From Anaerolineae bacterium (GTDB lineage Bacteria; Chloroflexota; Anaerolineae; Aggregatilineales; J027), in contig JAIOHL010000085.1 of NCBI GenBank assembly GCA_019913005.1, forward strand, positions 1-59,822: 59,822 bases of DNA, written 5' to 3'. Below the pieces are notes generated by a model. It was not told the DNA's origin. It worked only from the letters and a program-made list of their open reading frames with translations, and did no database searches. Both the position numbers and the translations under genes were made by a program. Positions 9,428 to 17,471 of this stretch are shown here, in pieces (the first letter of the stretch is position 1; every line of letters starts with the position of its first letter).

Positions 9428-10720
9428 ATGCAACTGACTATTGAGGGCCAAGCGCCGCTGCATGGCGATTATCACCCCTCCGGCAACAGCAACGCTGCGA
9501 TTGCAACATTGGCGGCGTCGTTATTGACTGATGCCCCTGTCACCTTACGCCGTGTTCCCAATGCCCAAAACGTGGCGAATGTTTTAGAAATCGCTCGGCA
9601 GCTTGGCGCAACCATAACCGAAATTGAACCCGGCACGCTGCAAATTCAGACCCCGCATGTCAAAAGCCGGGTACTTGACCTGACCACGACCCGTCGCGCC
9701 CCCGCCAGTATGTTATTCCTTGCCCCGATGATTGCCCGGCGGCGGCATGTGCGGATTGAATGGGCCGAGTCGCTGAGTCGGATTCGCACGCATATGACGG
9801 CTTTGCGTGATTTGGGCCAAGAAATCGAAATTGATGGCACGGCGGTCAATCTTACAGCGGTGGAATGGGACACCAAGTCTATTTTATTGACCGAAATGAG
9901 CGTGACTGCTACGGCGCTGGTGTGTATGCTGGCGGCGGCACTCGGCAAACAAACCACGATTTATAATGCCGCCTCAGAGCCGCATCTCCGCACCTTGCAG
10001 CAGCAGTTGGTGCAGATGGGCGCAAGAATCGAGGGCATTGGCTCGAATTTGCTGACGATTTATGGCATTGGGGAGAATTTTAAAGGCACAACGATTGATC
10101 TGCCCTCCGACCATATTGAAATCGCTAGTATTGCCGCGATTGCCGCCATGACCGAGGGGCACATCACCATTCACGATGTCCACCCACCTGACCTGCAAAT
10201 GATTCTCAAAGGGTATGAGCGGCTCGGCCTCAATTTTTATCTGGAAGCGCCGAAAAACGGCAATGGCAAACACATTTTGCACATCCCCGAACAACAAAAT
10301 ATGCGGGTGGCGCGGCTGGCGGATGAAACCGATGTCTCGATTGATACGGCCCCGTGGCCCGGATTCCCCTCCGACCTTGTAGCGATGGCAGCGGTTCTAG
10401 CGACCCAGACACGCGGTACGACCCTGATTCACGAAAAACTGTACGACAACCGCCTGCTGTTTACCGATAAATTGAAAGGGATGGGTGCTCAAATTTTGTT
10501 GTGTGACCCACACCGCGCCATCGTCATCGGCAAGAGTCATCTGCGCGGGGAATATATTGATTCGCCAGATGTACGAACGGGCTTGGGCCTGTTTGCGGCG
10601 ACGCTGTGTGCTGAGGGTAAATCCACCATTGATAACGCAGAGTTGATGAACTACGTCTTTGAAAATGTGGTGCAAAAACTCATCACCCTCGGCGCTCAGA
10701 TTCAGGTAGCCGATTTATGA
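9428..10720 (+). CDS. Degenerate MurA-like enolpyruvyltransferase-fold protein
   Basis: A 430-residue protein with the two-domain EPSP-synthase/MurA fold, about MurA length (419 in E. coli). Recognisable MurA landmarks are the N-terminal PSGNSNAA (SGAKNA in MurA), FPSD near residue 316, LYDNRLLF and DVRTGLG. Three residues central to MurA catalysis are not conserved by my alignment: Lys22 is Ser21, the Cys115 loop (GGCAIGxRP) has no cysteine, and Arg397 is replaced in MNYVFENV. Asp305 and Arg371 equivalents remain. It heads an envelope operon and overlaps the next gene by ATGA. It may be a non-catalytic or altered-specificity relative; I leave the symbol empty. Confidence 0.8.
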   Translation: MQLTIEGQAPLHGDYHPSGNSNAAIATLAASLLTDAPVTLRRVPNAQNVANVLEIARQLGATITEIEPGTLQIQTPHVKSRVLDLTTTRRAPASMLFLAPMIARRRHVRIEWAESLSRIRTHMTALRDLGQEIEIDGTAVNLTAVEWDTKSILLTEMSVTATALVCMLAAALGKQTTIYNAASEPHLRTLQQQLVQMGARIEGIGSNLLTIYGIGENFKGTTIDLPSDHIEIASIAAIAAMTEGHITIHDVHPPDLQMILKGYERLGLNFYLEAPKNGNGKHILHIPEQQNMRVARLADETDVSIDTAPWPGFPSDLVAMAAVLATQTRGTTLIHEKLYDNRLLFTDKLKGMGAQILLCDPHRAIVIGKSHLRGEYIDSPDVRTGLGLFAATLCAEGKSTIDNAELMNYVFENVVQKLITLGAQIQVADL

Positions 10721-11499
10721 TTGACCTGCCGATTCAATATCACACCATCGGCGGCCTCAAAACCCGTGTGGCGATCATTGGCGAAGGGCCGGTGGTGCTT
10801 TTGCTGCATGGCTGGGGTGGCGCGATTCACAGCATGGCCCCGGTAGCAGTGCAAATGGCGGGCAATGGTTATACCGCGCATGTGCTTGATCTACCCGGTT
10901 TTGGGGAAACCGAACTGCCCCCAACCGCATGGAGCGTCCCGGATTATGCGCGATGGGTGGTGCAGTATTTGGATGCGGCGGGTTTAGATAAGGTCTATTT
11001 AATCGGGCATTCGTTTGGCGGACGTATCAGCTTGATTTTAGGGGCGGATTATCCGGAACGGGTATGCAAAATCGCCCTCTCCAACAGCGCCGGGGTCAAA
11101 TTACCGCCTCCGTTCAAACTGCGGATGTATTATACGGGCCGCCAAGTATTGATGACGGTTTTGAGCCTGCCCGGTCTAGGCGGATTAAAAGAAAAGACGC
11201 GCCTGTATCTGCGTAAAAAATTCGGCTCATCGGATTATCTAAACGCTGGCCCGTTGGCGGAAACCTTTAAATTGGTTGTCGCCCAAGATTTAGTCCCCTA
11301 TGCGCGGCGTATCAGAGCTTCCACCTTATTATTTTGGGGTGATCAAGATATGGATACCCCATTGGCGGAAGGGCGTGTATTGGAACGTGAAATCCCCGAT
11401 GCGGGCTTGATAGTGTTTGAAGGCGCAGGGCATTTTGCCTATCTCGATAATCTGCCGCGTTTTGTGCATATCGTGACTCATTTTTTCAAACAGGATTAA
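10717..11499 (+). CDS. Alpha/beta-fold hydrolase
   Basis: A 260-residue alpha/beta hydrolase. The oxyanion HGWGG lies near residue 30, the nucleophile elbow GHSFGG near residue 95, an Asp in LFWGDQDMDTP near 210, and the catalytic His in GAGHFAYLD near 240. The start codon overlaps the stop of the MurA-like gene (ATGA at 10717-10720), so the two are translationally coupled. The next gene starts 2 bases after its stop. The substrate is unknown; the neighbours suggest an ester or amide in cell-envelope metabolism, which is an inference. Confidence 0.88.
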   Translation: MIDLPIQYHTIGGLKTRVAIIGEGPVVLLLHGWGGAIHSMAPVAVQMAGNGYTAHVLDLPGFGETELPPTAWSVPDYARWVVQYLDAAGLDKVYLIGHSFGGRISLILGADYPERVCKIALSNSAGVKLPPPFKLRMYYTGRQVLMTVLSLPGLGGLKEKTRLYLRKKFGSSDYLNAGPLAETFKLVVAQDLVPYARRIRASTLLFWGDQDMDTPLAEGRVLEREIPDAGLIVFEGAGHFAYLDNLPRFVHIVTHFFKQD

Positions 11500-11501
11500 G
11501 C

Positions 11502-13136
11502 ATGATTGTTGTACTACTCTTGGCTGCATTATGGGCCGCGCTCACTTGCTGGCGTGTTTATCGGTTGGCCCGTTTTTTCCAAATTGAAGAATACATGTCC
11601 AGTCGCTTTTTGCGCTGGATCATTGCCAAACGCGAACGCAGCACGCCCAACCGTTTTGTAGAGGGTGTCGTGACGGGTTTCGTGTTGATGGTCGCATTGA
11701 CCACCTTTGGCCTTGATACGCTGGCGATTCATGTGGGTTTTTGGGCGGCCATTATTGTGTTTATCGCATGGCCCGAACCTGTCATAGAGGTTAAGAAAAC
11801 ATTCAAAGCCACTCAACGCGCCGTGCGGTTATTGGGTACGGCATTTGTGCTGGCGATTGTGTTCAATTTAGGCTTATCCCTGATGTTGGCAAGCCTAGCC
11901 GATGAAATTACGGGCAGCACATTGGGAGCAGTCTCGCTGATTGGCATGATCGCCTATCTACTTGCGCCATTGGCCCTCTCTGCCGCCAATATGTTGATGT
12001 ACCCGGTCGAATCCACGATGCGGCGTATGTTCCGCGAACGTGCCCGTCAGCGCTTGGCTCAATCGCGGGTCAAGGTGATTGGCATCACGGGCAGTTTTGG
12101 CAAGACCAGCACCAAAGATTATCTATATCATATTTTGAGTGGGCGTTATAAGGTTATCAAGACGCCGAAAAGCTATAACACACTCATGGGAGTGTGTCTG
12201 GTCATCAATAACGAGTTCGACCCCAACGCAGGCGATGATTATTTCATTATCGAAATGGGAGCCTATATCCCCGGCGAAATCAAACGCATTTGTGAATTAA
12301 CCAAGCCCCAAGCAGGTATTGTCACCGCAGTCGGCCCGCAGCATTTGGAGCGTTTTGGCACATTGGAAAATGTCGTCACCGCCAAATATGAGTTAGTGGA
12401 GGCCGTGCCCCAAGATGGATTCGTGGTTTTTAATTTTGATGATGATTTGGTGCGGGGCATGGGTCAGGGTGGTTATCCGGATACGTGTATCGGGGTGTCC
12501 TATGGCAATCCGCCGCGTGAAGATGCCCGTCTGATTGCCCAAAATATCCAGCATACCCTTGATGGCCTTAAATTTGATGTGGTGAATCGGCAGACAGGTG
12601 AGGAACGCACCTTTAGCACGACCTTAATTGGTTTGCACAACGTCACCAATATCCTGTTGGCGACGGGGGTGGCGCATCAATTGGGTATGTCATTAGCTGA
12701 AATCGGGTTGCGTGTAGCGACGTTAACCGCTACGGAACACCGTCTCAAACAAACCCGCCTGCCGAATGGGGTCATGATGTTGGATGATGCCTACAACACC
12801 AATCCAATCGGGTCGGCGAGTGCGTTAGAGGTGTTAAAACTCAACCAACATGGACGACGGGTATTGATTACCCCCGGTATGGTCGAACTCGGCCCACTGC
12901 ATGAACAAGAAAATGAAAAACTGGGCCAGCGGGCGGCGGCGGCCTGTACCGATATTGTGTTGGTAGGGGTGGAGCAAACCAAACCGATTCAGCGCGGCGT
13001 CAAAAATGCCGGGTTTGATGAAGGTCATCTGCATGTTTTTGAGACCGTGACTGAGGCGATTCAATGGTATCAGGCTGAATTGAAGGCAGGTGACGCGGTA
13101 CTGATACTCAATGACCTGCCCGATAACTATATGTAA
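11502..13136 (+). CDS. Membrane-anchored Mur ligase (MurF-like)
   Basis: A 544-residue protein with about 190 residues of mostly membrane helices at the N-terminus (segments near 1-18, 52-68, 75-92, 108-130 and 140-165), then a Mur ligase core. The ATP loop GSFGKTSTKD lies near residue 200, a central domain carries EMGAY and GPQHLERFGT, and the C-terminal domain has LDDAYNTNP and TPGMVELG. MurF adds D-Ala-D-Ala to the UDP-MurNAc-tripeptide; a Ddl gene follows directly, which supports this reaction. Standard MurF is soluble and about 450 residues, so the membrane part is unusual and replaces the usual N-terminal UDP-binding domain. Confidence 0.82.
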   Translation: MIVVLLLAALWAALTCWRVYRLARFFQIEEYMSSRFLRWIIAKRERSTPNRFVEGVVTGFVLMVALTTFGLDTLAIHVGFWAAIIVFIAWPEPVIEVKKTFKATQRAVRLLGTAFVLAIVFNLGLSLMLASLADEITGSTLGAVSLIGMIAYLLAPLALSAANMLMYPVESTMRRMFRERARQRLAQSRVKVIGITGSFGKTSTKDYLYHILSGRYKVIKTPKSYNTLMGVCLVINNEFDPNAGDDYFIIEMGAYIPGEIKRICELTKPQAGIVTAVGPQHLERFGTLENVVTAKYELVEAVPQDGFVVFNFDDDLVRGMGQGGYPDTCIGVSYGNPPREDARLIAQNIQHTLDGLKFDVVNRQTGEERTFSTTLIGLHNVTNILLATGVAHQLGMSLAEIGLRVATLTATEHRLKQTRLPNGVMMLDDAYNTNPIGSASALEVLKLNQHGRRVLITPGMVELGPLHEQENEKLGQRAAAACTDIVLVGVEQTKPIQRGVKNAGFDEGHLHVFETVTEAIQWYQAELKAGDAVLILNDLPDNYM

Positions 13137-13141
13137 ATACA

Positions 13142-13162
13142 GGGCAAATCTTAGCTTTGCCC
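13142..13162 (+). repeat. Hairpin between MurF-like gene and ddl
   Basis: GGGCAAA and TTTGCCC form a 7-bp stem with a 7-base loop in the 46-base gap before ddl. No T-run follows, so this is more likely an mRNA-stability or processing hairpin, or a small dispersed palindrome, than a terminator. Confidence 0.4.
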
Positions 13163-13182
13163 CTACTAGGGAATCATGAAAT

Positions 13183-14373
13183 ATGGCAAATAACAAATTG
13201 ACGGTGGGCGTGATTTTTGGTAGTCGTTCGGTGGAACACGATGTTTCGATTGTAACGGCCCAACAGATCATGCAGGCCATGGATCCCAATAAATATGAGA
13301 TTGTGCCGCTGTATATCACCCGTGATGGTCGCTGGCTGAGTGGGCCGGGTCTGCGTGACATCCAAAATTATCAATTGGACGATATTTCGCAGGTGGCAAC
13401 GGTCTATGAGGTAATGTTTTCCTCCAACACCCACTACCCCGGCATTATTTACCCCCCATTGGCAGGCCGTCTGCAAAAAAATACCTTCCAGCGCATTGAT
13501 ATCGCTTTTTGCGCGGTGCATGGTACACATGGGGAAGATGGTACACTGCAAGGGCTGTTGGAAATGGCGAATATCCCCTACATTGGCACAGGGGTTTTGG
13601 CCTCGGCGATTGCCAACCACAAAATCGTGGCGAAGGCTCTGCTGAAACAATATGACATCCCCGTGTTGGAGGCGGTTGCCTTTACGCGGCGCGATTGGCT
13701 GGCGAACCCCACCCCGATTTTGGAGCGTATCACCGAGCAGGGCTATCCGGCGTTTGTGAAGCCCGCCACTCTCGGTTCCAGCATCGGCATCGCCAAGATT
13801 GAAAACGAAGACCAAGCCCGAATGCACATTGACGTTGCGGCCAGCCTTGCCCAAGATTTATTGGTCGAACGTGCGCTCGTCGGCGGGGTCGAAATCAACT
13901 GCTCGGTGATGGGCAATATTGAAATCGAAGCGTCAGTTTTGGAGCAGCCCCTCTCTGGTGAAGCCTTTTTGACCTATGACGAAAAATACATGCGTGGCAA
14001 GGGTGGCAAAGCGGCGGGCATGAAAGGCGCGGATCGTATTATCCCCGCCCCGATTAGCCCTGAATTGACCGCCAAGATTCAAGACATCGCCAAGCGTGCT
14101 TTCCTTGCCATTCAAGGGCAGGGCATCGCCCGGATTGATTTTCTGGTCAAACCGGATTTGGGCGAGGTGTGGCTGAATGAAATCAATACCCTGCCGGGGT
14201 CGCTGTCGTTTTATTTGTGGGAAAAATCCGGCAAGACTGCCGCGCAGGTGGTAGATGAATTGATTCAACTCGGTTTGCAGCGCCATGCCGAAAAACGCCA
14301 AACCACCTTCGATTATCGCAGTAAATTATTGGAACATGCGGCGCAGCGTGGGGTGGCGGGTGTCAAGAAATAA
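13183..14373 (+). CDS. ddl: D-alanine--D-alanine ligase
   Basis: A 396-residue ATP-grasp ligase. It opens VGVIFGSRSVEHDVSI, the Ddl N-terminal signature, then has VHGTHGEDGTLQGLLE, and an ATP-grasp region with FVKPATLGSSIGI and VERALVGGVE. The Mg-binding end is IDFLVKPDLGEVWLNEINTL with PGSL. It makes the D-Ala-D-Ala dipeptide for peptidoglycan, the substrate of the MurF-type ligase encoded just before it. It is longer than E. coli DdlB (306) and nearer to VanA/DdlA-type proteins, with a short extra C-terminal tail. Its TAA overlaps the next ATG (TAATG). Confidence 0.95.
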   Translation: MANNKLTVGVIFGSRSVEHDVSIVTAQQIMQAMDPNKYEIVPLYITRDGRWLSGPGLRDIQNYQLDDISQVATVYEVMFSSNTHYPGIIYPPLAGRLQKNTFQRIDIAFCAVHGTHGEDGTLQGLLEMANIPYIGTGVLASAIANHKIVAKALLKQYDIPVLEAVAFTRRDWLANPTPILERITEQGYPAFVKPATLGSSIGIAKIENEDQARMHIDVAASLAQDLLVERALVGGVEINCSVMGNIEIEASVLEQPLSGEAFLTYDEKYMRGKGGKAAGMKGADRIIPAPISPELTAKIQDIAKRAFLAIQGQGIARIDFLVKPDLGEVWLNEINTLPGSLSFYLWEKSGKTAAQVVDELIQLGLQRHAEKRQTTFDYRSKLLEHAAQRGVAGVKK

Positions 14374-15122
14374 TGCGGCTGAAAAATGAACTCCACCGCT
14401 TCATAGACCCGCTGATCGCATGGCGGAATGGGGCGGGATGGCGTTCAAAATTAGCTGATTTGCCCGATGGGGAATATCGTGTGCCGCTCGATGTTCCCTA
14501 CGTCCCCCAATTTGCCAGCCCTGAACGCATCAATGACTACATCCATCACGGCTATGATGGCACCCAAGACCCCCATTGGGCCGTGTTTGGCTCATCCGAT
14601 CCCCAAGATTATGCTTTTTGGTCACATCGGGTATGTGCGCTGGCGGTCATTAAAATGGCGATTGAGGCGCATCAACCCCATACCCCTGCGCCGACGCTGT
14701 GGCAGTTAACCCAAGCGGGACTCACCGAAGGGGGTTATGTGATACGGGATGCACAGGGCCGCTGGATTGATGAAGGTTGGTACTTCGCAGCACAGGTCAA
14801 ACTAGCCGCCCAATATGGCCTACAACTTAAAGGGTACAGCTATGCGTCCCCGCTCGGAATTTGTTATCATGTGTGGCAGGGGTCTCTGGTCGCTGCGACG
14901 GTGACACCGGAGCTTGGGGAGCAGAAACCACAATCGCGCCGCTATGGGGGACATTCGGTGCTGCTGCATGGGTTTCGATGGCGGGAGGGCCGCCCGACTG
15001 ACTATCTCCTCCACAACCCCTCTGGTCGCTATCCTGAATTGCAGGCTTCTGCGTGGATACCTGCCCGAAAATTCCATCAAGCCTATGCCTATCGCTTTGC
15101 TGCATTCATCACTGAGGAGTAA
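14373..15122 (+). CDS. C39-like papain-fold cysteine peptidase
   Basis: A 249-residue protein with a papain-type triad in C39 order: Cys88 in SHRVCALA, His194 in GGHSVLLHGF and Asn215 in LHNPSGR. The DVPYVPQFA segment near residue 40 is typical of C39_2 domains. No signal peptide is visible, so it is probably cytoplasmic. Its start overlaps the ddl stop, so it is translationally coupled to D-Ala-D-Ala synthesis. A role in cutting or modifying an envelope peptide is an inference from context. Confidence 0.8.
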   Translation: MRLKNELHRFIDPLIAWRNGAGWRSKLADLPDGEYRVPLDVPYVPQFASPERINDYIHHGYDGTQDPHWAVFGSSDPQDYAFWSHRVCALAVIKMAIEAHQPHTPAPTLWQLTQAGLTEGGYVIRDAQGRWIDEGWYFAAQVKLAAQYGLQLKGYSYASPLGICYHVWQGSLVAATVTPELGEQKPQSRRYGGHSVLLHGFRWREGRPTDYLLHNPSGRYPELQASAWIPARKFHQAYAYRFAAFITEE

Positions 15123-15132
15123 ATCAATTTTT

Positions 15133-15606
15133 ATGATGCGCTTGAATCCAATGACCGAAGAAGAGCTTGTGCCTTATCTTGAGTTTTTAATGGTGGACTA
15201 CGCCAACGAAAAAGTGAAAGCGGGAAATTGGCCTGCTGACCAAGCGATGGAACTTTCTAAAGCCGAATTTGCCCGCCTGCTGCCGGATGGTGTTCATTCA
15301 CCCAATCAGTACCTATTTTCGATTTTTGACGAAACCAAAGGGCAAAATGTTGGGGCCATTTGGTTTGCGGTGCGCGGTGAGGGAAGTCAAAAGTCCGCAT
15401 GGATTTATGACCTGCTAGTGCATGAGCAATTTCGGCGGCAGGGCTATGCTACCCAAGCGATGTTGGCCCTCGAAGATGAAGTGAAAAAACTGGGTCTGAC
15501 GACGATTGGCCTGCATGTGTTTGGGCATAACCCATCGGCCTATGCCCTGTATCAGAAAATCGGTTATGAAACGACCAATATCGTCATGGCGAAAAAATTA
15601 GAATAA
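15133..15606 (+). CDS. GNAT-family N-acetyltransferase
   Basis: A 157-residue acetyltransferase. Acetyl-CoA motif A is seen as HEQFRRQGYATQAM near residue 100, followed by GLHVFGHNPSAYALYQKIGYE, the usual motif B with Asn and Tyr. I start at ATG 15133, 10 bases past the peptidase stop, since the longer frame runs antisense-like through that gene. A second ATG follows immediately at 15136. The GAGGAG at 15114-15119 is somewhat far for a ribosome site. The substrate is unknown; it ends the envelope operon. Confidence 0.88.
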   Translation: MMRLNPMTEEELVPYLEFLMVDYANEKVKAGNWPADQAMELSKAEFARLLPDGVHSPNQYLFSIFDETKGQNVGAIWFAVRGEGSQKSAWIYDLLVHEQFRRQGYATQAMLALEDEVKKLGLTTIGLHVFGHNPSAYALYQKIGYETTNIVMAKKLE

Positions 15607-15716
15607 TCCCCGGTTGGTAAAAGCAACTGAGGGTGGGCTAACCTCTGACCCCATTTATCTGTTACAATAAAATATTGTCAGTTGAATGGAACAATCAAAC
15701 TATTAGTTTCGTCTAC

Positions 15717-15755
15717 AGCGTGAAATGTTTATCTTTGAGAACTCCATTTCACGCT
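15717..15755 (+). promoter_or_regulatory. Perfect 11-bp inverted repeat in the leader of the glycosyltransferase gene
   Basis: AGCGTGAAATG (15717-15727) and CATTTCACGCT (15745-15755) are exact reverse complements separated by 17 bases. The second arm ends 7 bases before the GGAGAGG ribosome site (15763-15769) of the next gene. It could be an operator for a dimeric regulator or an mRNA hairpin controlling translation. No T-run follows, so termination is unlikely. Confidence 0.6.
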
Positions 15756-15774
15756 TAATCTCGGAGAGGCTTCA

Positions 15775-17340
15775 GTGCCCTATCAATCGAGAGGGAATCG
15801 TCGTAATAATGTGCAGCTTGGCGCCACACGGGTTTATGCTGGTGCTGTGCCGCGTCGTATCCCTGAATCCATCCTTGATGCCATCCCCGGTGGATTAGCG
15901 TGGTTGGCACTAGGCGTTGTGGTGCTTGGCGCGATTTATGCTCCTATGACGATGATGTTGGGCGCGGCGCTGTTGGGCATGTATTCTGCCGTGCGTTTTC
16001 TGTTTGCCGGAGTCGCTGTGTTGATGGGCCTGCGGCGCATTCGCACATGGGAAGCCCGGGATTGGCGCAAATATTATGCCAAACACGCCAACGACCTCAG
16101 TTTGCCGTTGGAAAAAGTACATCACGTCATCATCATCCCCAATTACAAAGAAGACCTCGACACCTTGCGGACGACGCTAGATCGTCTTGCGATGCAGCCC
16201 AACGCGCTGGATGCCATCACGATAGTTTTGGCGATGGAATCCGGCGACCCCGCTGGTATTGCCAAAGGTGAAATCCTCAAAGCAGAGTATGATCGCCTGT
16301 TTGCCAACTTCTTCTTCCCGGTGCATCCCAAAGGATTGCATAACGAGATTCAGTGCAAATCAGCCAATCAAGCATGGGCAGCACGCTGGGCAAGGCGGCA
16401 GTTGGTGGATGAAATGGGCATGAACATTCATCACATTGTCGTGACAACGATGGACGCCGATACGCTGTGGCATCCGCGCCACTTTGAGGCATTGGGGGTG
16501 ATGTTTGCCCTCGATGATCGCCGCTATTCCGCGTTTTGGCAAGCCCCCATTCGTTATCATGGTAATGTCTGGGAAATTAATCCCTTTATGCGCCTGCTGC
16601 ACGCCTATTCCTCGGCATGGGAATTGGCCTATATCGCGGCTCCGTGGTGGCGTGCGCTGCCGATGTCATCCTACTCCATGAGCCTGAAATTGTTGGACAA
16701 CATGGGCTATTGGGACTCGGATGTGATTGCCGACGAATGGCATATGTATATCAAGTCGTTTTTCAAACGCGAAGGCGATTTGGTGCTGCGCCCGATGTTT
16801 TTCCCATTTTTGGCGTGTGCCACAACGGGGAAAAATGTCTGGGATTCCGTGATGCGCCGCTATCGCCAAACGCTGCGTCATGCGTGGGGGGCCAAAGAAA
16901 TCGGCTATGCCATCGGGCAAATGAATGAACACCCCTCAACAGGTTTCATGAATGGGTTTAAGCTGGTTTTTCGCGTAGCCCATGACAATTTACTGGCTGG
17001 AGCAGGCTGGGTGATTATCACGCTGGGGACACAGCTTCCCGCATTACTACACCCTGAAGTGGTGCGTGAAAACTCGAATGCCCTGCCGTTTATCTTGTTG
17101 CAGGTCGGGTTTTTGATTGTGATTATCATGACCCTGTTTGTGTTTTTTGTAGATGCTCGGCTGCGACCACCGCGTCCGGCGGGCAATGTCAGCACACGCA
17201 AAGAACGCTTGATGACCCTGTTAAGCATCCCGATGCTGCCGACCATCACCCTAATCTGCGTGGCTTTCCCGGTGGTACAGGCTCAAACCCAATTGATGCT
17301 GGGGATGCCGCTGGAATTTAAGGTCACGAAAAAAAACTAA
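15775..17340 (+). CDS. Membrane family-2 glycosyltransferase
   Basis: A 521-residue protein starting at GTG 15775 with GGAGAGG six bases upstream. Two membrane helices (about 41-85) precede a GT-A catalytic domain: IIPNYKEDLDTL near 122, the metal-binding TTMDADTLWHP near 222, ADEWHMY near 322 and a RYRQTLRHAWG stretch like the QxxRW motif near 362. Three C-terminal hydrophobic segments follow. This is the layout of processive or polyprenyl-linked sugar transferases of the cellulose/hyaluronan-synthase type. The product is unknown. It stands alone between an unusual leader repeat and a good terminator. Confidence 0.85.
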   Translation: MPYQSRGNRRNNVQLGATRVYAGAVPRRIPESILDAIPGGLAWLALGVVVLGAIYAPMTMMLGAALLGMYSAVRFLFAGVAVLMGLRRIRTWEARDWRKYYAKHANDLSLPLEKVHHVIIIPNYKEDLDTLRTTLDRLAMQPNALDAITIVLAMESGDPAGIAKGEILKAEYDRLFANFFFPVHPKGLHNEIQCKSANQAWAARWARRQLVDEMGMNIHHIVVTTMDADTLWHPRHFEALGVMFALDDRRYSAFWQAPIRYHGNVWEINPFMRLLHAYSSAWELAYIAAPWWRALPMSSYSMSLKLLDNMGYWDSDVIADEWHMYIKSFFKREGDLVLRPMFFPFLACATTGKNVWDSVMRRYRQTLRHAWGAKEIGYAIGQMNEHPSTGFMNGFKLVFRVAHDNLLAGAGWVIITLGTQLPALLHPEVVRENSNALPFILLQVGFLIVIIMTLFVFFVDARLRPPRPAGNVSTRKERLMTLLSIPMLPTITLICVAFPVVQAQTQLMLGMPLEFKVTKKN

Positions 17341-17361
17341 ACTCACGCACTTGAGATGATG

Positions 17362-17389
17362 AAGCCCCTGACCAGATGGGGCTTTTTTT
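17362..17389 (+). terminator. Intrinsic terminator of the glycosyltransferase gene
   Basis: AAGCCCC (17362-17368) pairs with GGGGCTT (17378-17384) over a 9-base loop, and the T-run continues to 17389. It lies 22 bases past the stop codon. Confidence 0.85.
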
Positions 17390-17471
17390 GTTTCGCGTGG
17401 CAAAAATGGCGTGTACCGCCCTATGGCGATATAACATTGATTTATAGTCAATTATTTAAGAAAACGGGCCT

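Noticed and set aside
13176-13193. Five-codon open frame overlapping the ddl start
   Set aside because: Too short and without independent support; probably chance, though it might affect ddl initiation.
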